Source of the DNA: Ahaetulla prasina
Lineage: Eukaryota; Chordata; Lepidosauria; Squamata; Colubridae
DNA length: 64,000 nt
Direction: 5' to 3'
NCBI RefSeq assembly: GCF_028640845.1
Contig: NC_080542.1
Location: 135,712,580-135,776,579 of the forward strand
The notes beneath the pieces were generated by a model, which worked only from the letters and a program-made list of their open reading frames with translations, was not told where the DNA came from and made no database searches. This document shows positions 58,106-64,000 of this stretch, piece after piece (the first letter of the stretch is position 1; each line of letters begins with the position of its first letter). Made by a program: the position numbers and the translations under genes.

Positions 58106-61100
58106 AAGTAGCACTTAGGAGGAATTTCAAGAAGTTTTCAGTATGAAGCTACCCTATGTTGACATTCAGAGTACAAAGAAGGAGTTGCTGGTTAAAAGCT
58201 TGCAGGGGTTATGAAGTATATGAAATGATTGCTAGGGTTTTTTTTGTTGTTTATTGTTATTGTTTATTTCTTTCTTTCTTTTTTTTTGTAAAATAGATTT
58301 TTTTTCCTTCTCTTTTCTTACATCCTTATCATCAAATTTCCCTTGAGCAAACAGTCAATTCCTTCAGGATTTAATTAAACTTTATGTTAGTTGGTGCTGA
58401 ACTTAAGCCGATGCTGAAGAAATACTGAAAACTAATAATAGCAGCTAATACATAAGGTATAAAGCAGAACAGATGCTTTATAAATCAGTAAGATAAGTGT
58501 AACTTTTTTTTTTTGAAATTCCAGTTGCTTTAGCAAATTGGCAAACAGGCTATATATATTTTTTTTAAGTTTAAAAAAATAAAACTGGTTCTAATATTTT
58601 TGTTCTTGGCCAAAGGAGAATTTCATAAAGATTTACTGAGAGTTCTCTAAATTATTTGTATTGATAGACAGTAAGCAAGTAACCAGTTTCTCAGTCCAAG
58701 CTGAAATGATTTCAGGAAAAGAAAAGAAAAAAAGCACATTAGGAATTAAATAAATGTGCCCTTGTGTATGGCAGGTGCAAGCTAATGGCAGTTTTTCACA
58801 AGAGAGCACAATAGCACTCTTGTGATGAGATTTCTTTTTTTTTTTCCTTCCTCAACTGAGGAAGGAAAATTTTGAACCCTTTTCTGATTGAACCCCGTGC
58901 TCTGTCTAAGTTTTCAAAACTGTGTTCCAAATGCTCTTTGAAAGAGTTCATATCTTAATCAGCCTGAGTGCTGACATGTTCTATAACTACCAACATTGGC
59001 ATATGGATTTAATTTCTTTTTTTTTTTAGTCCACGAATTGATGGTGTTTTAGTATGTGTGTGCATGTATGCGGAAGAAGGAAATTGCCCTTTATTCTGCC
59101 TGGGGTGAGATTTATCACATTTACTTTAGAAGCAACATGCTTCCTGAAGGACAAGGCTGCACTTAAATTAATAAATTTCTAATAACGGTGGTGATAAATT
59201 ATTTTTTGTTTTAAATAGCTAAAGTTTTTTCCTTTGGGTGTTTAAGCAGCAGATGGTTCAGATCAAAAGGTGTTCCTGCTAAGTAGTTTATCCCACCTAC
59301 ACACATACACACACACTCATACACGCACGCATATACACCAAAAGATTTATTTAAACAGCTGATTTTTTTTAAAAAAAAAGAATTATTTCCATCCAATCTT
59401 TAAAGACTTGAATTTTATTTAAACTTGAAAATGACTTTGCCTTAACTTTTGTATAAGACAGCTTAGAATTATTGAAGTCTGACCCCATTAAGGGTTAGCA
59501 CGGGGTGGCATATACAGAATTACTCAGTTACAGTATCTATGTATTGTCACTGGTCTGACTGGGTAAACATACTCTAGTACAGGTCATAGTGGCAGTTTTT
59601 GTAATATACCTTGAAAGATCTTAAGCAGTTGATCTTTTTCAAAATGTTGAAAAAAAACTGTAAATGGAAATAGTCAATACTGTATTAAGATGTGCACTTG
59701 GAAGTGTGTGCTTTTGCTTGTACAGGTGTAAATAATCAGAACATATAAAAAGGTACCATTAAAAAACCTGATAAAAATTATTGATATATTATAAATGTTG
59801 CTGTTGAACTGGATGTAGATAACTAAGTGTTGTGGTTTGAATATTACTTTAATTTGTTTTTCCCTTGTTTCTTTTCTTTACTCTGATATGTTGAGCTAAG
59901 TCTGCCTCTTCACTGCTAAGGGGAATGGAAGGAAGTCTGTCTTTAAAAGTCCTGACATTGTAAATACTTCCTGGAAGTTTTGCATTTCATTCATATGGAA
60001 CACAGGTGTGCAGTATAAATTTCAATTCCTAGGAGCTGAAATTAGTATTTTGATGAATTAGAAAAGAACAGCATTGCCACCAGAAGCTCCCACCCCAAGT
60101 ACACTCAAGTATTTGTAGGCCAACACATTAGTAAAACTGGATTTAAATTTCCACGTAGCTATTTAAAAAGCAAACAAATAAAAATCCTAGGGCAGTTGAT
60201 CTCCTAACATAAGTTGCTGCTATTTATAACTATCCTTATCAAAAGAAGAACAAGCAAACCATCTTGCTCCTTGCACTGCAGACTTTAAAAATGGCAAGTT
60301 GAGTCTTGTTTGTTATTTCCTGAGAAGACACACAAGGAAGGAGTCAAAAATCACCTTAAGTAACATTGGTTTAACATTGATCCTCCCACCCACCCCCACC
60401 CCCATCCCATGAGCAGTGAAAGGGGCAGTGAGACTGGAGGTATAATTTTGGCCAGCTATGAGGTGTCTTCGTTTGCCTGCTGAGAGCATGAATAAAACAG
60501 CTGCAAACAAAGAGAGAAGTGGCCACAAGTAATAGAGCTAATCATCGGAGCTAGCTGATACAATAACTTTTGCAGGTCAGTAGATAGACTGCATTGTTTT
60601 TAATGCATTTGCTGCTGCTCTTTATACTAGGCTAATACACTGTAATTCTCACTCAAATAACAGTCTGTGACAAAAGTTTGAAACTGTTACTGTGATGGCT
60701 TTTTCTTTAAAAGAAAGTGTCATGCCAAATAACTTCTCCAGTAATTTTTTAACATTTTCATTTTCCAACAGTTCAGGACTATTTAACAACACAGGCTATT
60801 TATGTTTAACTATTCAGATCTGCCTTTCTTTTTTTTTAAAGTCGTCTTAAATTATTGAGTTGCAGGTTAAAACAGGGAGAACCCGTTGGAAAAGGTGGAC
60901 AGGACAGGATAAGACTACTTTGGTGCTCCTTGTAATAGAATTATATAGGTTCTTTTGAGTCTGTTTATTCAAAGGATGCATTCAAATATGAATTTTTGTT
61001 TCTGCATATTTAATATGTACAGTATTTTTGCCTTAGGGTGTCCTATCTACCATTATTATCCTTGCTCCAATTTTGCATCTTATCAGAAAAAAAAAACCCA

Positions 61101-61640
61101 ATAAATTGTCAAGCTCTTAATTTTGGTGTTTTTTTTCCCCTGCCTCTCTTCTGGAATTAGAACTTGTTTTCAGAGAGGTGTCATTCCTTGGATGCCAGTG
61201 GCATTCTCACAACCATTGGTTGACCAAGGTTTCCACTTGTTTCTATATCCCTTTCAACATGCTGTAATTTTTAGGGGTTACAGGCCCAAATCAGACTGCT
61301 AGCAGCGGACAATCAAAGGTTACTGCAAAGTGATAGCTGCCAAGTCATTAAAGCAAAAATGTCATAGGGAGGCCATATTTTTCCTGAAGGTGGATTTTTA
61401 GTTCTTCTGTTTAAGACTGGAATCAAGCTTACATGTAAACTATTTGATAATTTAAGTTTCCTTTTATGTCATAAAATGTACAACTGTCTAAAAATGTAGG
61501 TTATGAAAAATAAAAAGATTTAGCACTGTTGAGTTTATCTCTTTTTTTAAAAAAAAAGTCTTTTTAAAAAACCTTCATCCTTGCATTCACTTATATCTAG
61601 GCTTATTGCAATAAAGACCACTACTAGAAGTTCCTTTGCT
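58106..61640 (+). other. LARP4B: LARP4B 3' UTR (end approximate)
   Basis: About 3.5 kb of AT-rich sequence follows the stop with no splice or coding signals. Candidate poly(A) signals AATAAA lie at 61509-61514 and 61610-61615, and several earlier ones (for example near 58579 and 61104) could give shorter ends. A tract of CA-type repeats lies near 59300-59335. Which site is used cannot be told from sequence. Confidence 0.65.
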
Positions 61641-61896
61641 CCCTTCTTGGTGCTGAAAACTGACCCAATGTGCAGTTTGCTCCTTGTTAATATTTGCCTC
61701 ATTTTTTTCCAATATACGTCTAATTAGCTTGTTCCTGGCTCACTCACTATATAGTTTGCTTGCTTTAAAACTACTTTGGCCATGAACTGAAGTAATATGT
61801 GTTTTGAGTGTGTCATCCTTTCAGCAACTGGTTCACAGCAATTATTTCAGTTAATTGCGGTCTTAAAACTAACAGATAATATCCCATCTATTAGGG

Positions 61897-62232
61897 CTGT
61901 GATGGCGAACTTAGGCCGCGCATGCCACAGGTGGCACGCATAGCCATATCGGTGGGCGCACAAGCTCAGCTACAGTACACGCGCACACTGGCCAGCTGAT
62001 TTTTGGGCCTTTGGGCCCACCAGAAGTTGGGAAACAGGCTGTTTCCTGCCTCTGGAGGGCTCGGGTGGTGTGGGGGAAGGCCTGTTTTTTGCTCTCCCCA
62101 GCCTCCAGAGCCTTTCTAGGAGGGCGAAAACGGCCTTCCCCACCCACACACCTGGAGGACTTCCGGAGGCCGAAAATGGCCTGTTCCCCACCTACCTACC
62201 CCCACGCAATGGCAAAAAGGTTACCCTTTTTG
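61897..62232. mobile_element. hAT-like MITE, GTGATGGCGAAC family
   Basis: The left end is CTGTGATGGCGAACTTAGG. The right end (GGTTACCCTTTTTG) is decayed, but perfect 8-bp duplications TATTAGGG (61889-61896 and 62233-62240) delimit it. The GC-rich inside gives spurious ORFs on both strands. Confidence 0.85.
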
Positions 62233-62266
62233 TATTAGGGCATGACACTAAAGTATTGTATACAGT

Positions 62267-62601
62267 GTGTGAAAGGGATGTGATGGCTCAGTGGTTAAAG
62301 CCGCTGAGCTTGTCGGATGGAAACTGACAGCCTGGGTTCGAGACCTGAGCACCATGCAATGGAATGAGCTCCGGTTACTTGCCACTCCTGCCAATCTAGC
62401 AGTGCGAGCGCATGTAAAATGTGTCAAGATAAGTAGGTATCACTTTGGTGGGAAGGTAATAGAGTTCCTTGCTTATCGGCCATATACAGCCTTGCTGGCT
62501 ACATGACCACAAAAGCGTCTCCAGAAAACACTGACTCCCTCCGCTAAGAATCTGAGATGGTTCAGACACAACCACACAGGGAAAGCCTTTTACCTTTTTT
62601 A
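62267..62601 (+). mobile_element. Sauria-type tRNA SINE
   Basis: It carries a tRNA-like head with A-box TGGCTCAGTGG and B-box GGGTTCGAGACC at about 62334. The body contains TTTGGTGGGAAGGTAATAGA and GGCTACATGACCACAAAAGC and the 3' end CCTTTTACCTTTTTT. An 8-bp repeat TATACAGT (62259-62266 and 62602-62609) is the target duplication. Sauria SINEs are typical of lizards and snakes and share a 3' tail with Bov-B. Confidence 0.92.
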
Positions 62602-62609
62602 TATACAGT

Positions 62610-63164
62610 ACAGCTTTTGAAAGTCAATGGTTAGTCTTAAAATTATTTGCCAAGATTTATTTTTAAGAACCTGATGCTATATGGATTCAATTTTCTAATT
62701 GGCCCCCCATATATGGCTCTTGTGGGAATATGATACCTTCGCTAGAATTTGTTCACAAGCCAGTATAACCAAACTGTAAATGGGAAACCAGGGGGAGGGG
62801 TTGGCCCACAAGGTAAATTCAATACTCAAGATTCTTCTCACTTTAAGCAAGGGAAATGGCTTTGTTCAGATAATCAAAACTGCAAGCTTTTAAGATCCTT
62901 TTGTTATGGGAAAATAAAGACATCAGTACTTTGCTTAGGTGCAGATTTAGGCAAGAGTTGCCCTATTGAAATCAATTACATTTAGATGTGACTAGCCCCA
63001 CTGATTTTGACTGGTGTCTTATACAAGAATTAATAGTATGAGTTGGTACAGTATATTTCATACAGTCATTTAATTGCAGGAATTTTTTTGCAAATGCTTA
63101 ATTTTGTTGCAATGGGAGATATTCCAAAAACCAAATGAGAGACCAATTATACATTGCAGCTTAA
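62610..63164 (+). other. Intergenic, no recognised feature
   Basis: AT-rich; nothing supportable was seen. Confidence 0.55.
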
Positions 63165-63172
63165 CAATACAT

Positions 63173-63293
63173 CAGTGGTGGGATCGGGCAAACTGGTAAG
63201 CAGCGACGGGAGGCTCCACCCAGATGCAGAAGCGTCACATGTGCGCGTGCCCATGAGTGAACCGGAAGCAACAGATTTTGAAACCCGCCCCTG
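63173..63293. mobile_element. hAT MITE, CAGTGGTGGGATC family
   Basis: The termini CAGTGGTGGGATC and TTTTGAAACCCGCCCCTG are near-inverted. Flanks CAATACAT (63165-63172) and CAATACGT (63294-63301) match at 7 of 8. The element is 121 bp and related to the families at 1507 and 26176. Confidence 0.87.
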
Positions 63294-63721
63294 CAATACG
63301 TATAGTATAAAGTTTTTTTAAAACTGTCATGAATTATTCCATGAAGCTGGAAATCTTAAAGGGGAAGAAATCTTATTAAACAAACTGTGCATATTGACTA
63401 CATATTAAACATATTTTGATTGATCCCTGCTGACTGCTCAGAAATGAGCCTGCTCATGAATGTTGTACCAACTTAAGCTTCATCATGGAGGCATATTTCC
63501 ATAGTTTACCTAATACATCCCTTGGCATCAGAACAAACAGTATTAAATCTAGTTTGATCATTGTTCCTTTCAAATATCAGTGATGAAACTGGCTTGTTAT
63601 GAAATGTGACTTCTCTAGATAAGTGGGCTTTATACTTCTCTTACAGATGCAATTTTCAGCAATGCTCCAAGAGTGGAGCCTATTTGAATTCATTATTCTA
63701 GATAGAAAGATGCGGAAATCT

Positions 63722-63768
63722 GAATAGAATAGAACAAAAACAAAACGGAATAGAATAGAATAGAATAG
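63722..63768. repeat. (GAATA)n pentanucleotide microsatellite
   Basis: Repeated GAATA/ATAGA units are interrupted by AACAAAAACAAAACGG. It lies about 120 bases upstream of a LINE fragment. Confidence 0.9.
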
Positions 63769-63892
63769 GTCTTTTGCCCATTATGATTGGACATATAAGG
63801 AATTTGTCTTCAGTCCATAAGCTCTCAGTATATATAAAAGCTATAAGTGATAAATCATGATCATAGTCATAAAAATACATTCATCATAATGT

Positions 63893-64000
63893 ATAAAGTC
63901 CTAGTGGACAACCATTTAGATATGAGCCAGCAGTGTGCAGCAGCTGCCAAAAAAGCCAACACAGTTCTGGGCTGCATAAACAGAGGTATAGAATCAAGAT
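63893..64000 (+). mobile_element. CR1/L2-group LINE fragment, RT C-terminal region, runs off the window
   Basis: In an open + strand frame the sequence reads [43 protein letters not shown] and LGCI are the conserved start of the thumb region in CR1/L2-type reverse transcriptases. It continues past the window end. Confidence 0.75.

Noticed and set aside
61911..62327. ORFs of 70-85 codons downstream of LARP4B
   Set aside because: They overlap in several frames within a GC-rich hAT-like element.
62267..62350. Possible functional tRNA gene (A- and B-box)
   Set aside because: The boxes belong to a SINE with a target duplication and a long non-tRNA body; no cloverleaf is maintained.

Overview
The window is vertebrate nuclear DNA, most likely from a squamate reptile and probably a snake. 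The evidence is the repeat content: a Bov-B (RTE) LINE, CR1/L3-like LINEs whose 3' ends run into microsatellites, a Sauria-type tRNA SINE, a second tRNA SINE and many short hAT and pogo-like elements. The introns are AT-rich, and there are no prokaryotic features.

One gene fills most of the window, on the + strand: LARP4B (La-related protein 4B). A CpG-island promoter lies at about 3.1-4.6 kb, and a non-coding first exon ends at 4197 with a strong donor. A 26-kb first intron follows. Sixteen canonical coding exons lie between 30177 and 58105, and a 3' UTR of about 3.5 kb follows. The exons join in frame to a 714-residue protein with a PAM2w motif (LNPNAKVW), a La motif, an RRM and conserved C-terminal blocks ending in STPPKSPQ. 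One intron (49849-50395) is of the GC-AG type.

The most unusual signal is a single uninterrupted 1019-codon ORF at 32978-36037 inside LARP4B intron 2. It has a consensus-like acceptor in front, a strongly placed ATG coding for MGCC (a dual-acylation type N-terminus), and a GTAAGT donor at 36002 in phase 0. Splicing from that donor would join 992 residues in frame to the PAM2w exon of LARP4B. This predicts an alternative 1679-residue membrane-anchorable LARP4B isoform or a fused gene. I do not recognise the 992-residue region as a known family.

The rest is layered transposon history. At 21.7-27.6 kb an LTR element carries a hAT insertion in one LTR and a CR1 LINE inside, and the LINE is itself split by a solo LTR. 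At 12.3-13.5 kb a Bov-B copy sits inside a pogo-like element. At 27.9-29.4 kb a second CR1 splits another pogo-like element. At 1.5 kb a hAT element sits inside an older repeat. A Ty3/Gypsy 3' end with a readable chromodomain lies just upstream of the exon at 47172. Eleven short hAT-type insertions or candidates have readable termini; for ten of them I could compare flanks, and most of those have 8-bp target duplications with TA in the centre.

Downstream of the gene (61.6-64 kb) are a hAT-like element, a Sauria SINE, another hAT element, an AATAG microsatellite and the start of a further LINE. No tRNA, rRNA or CRISPR features were seen.
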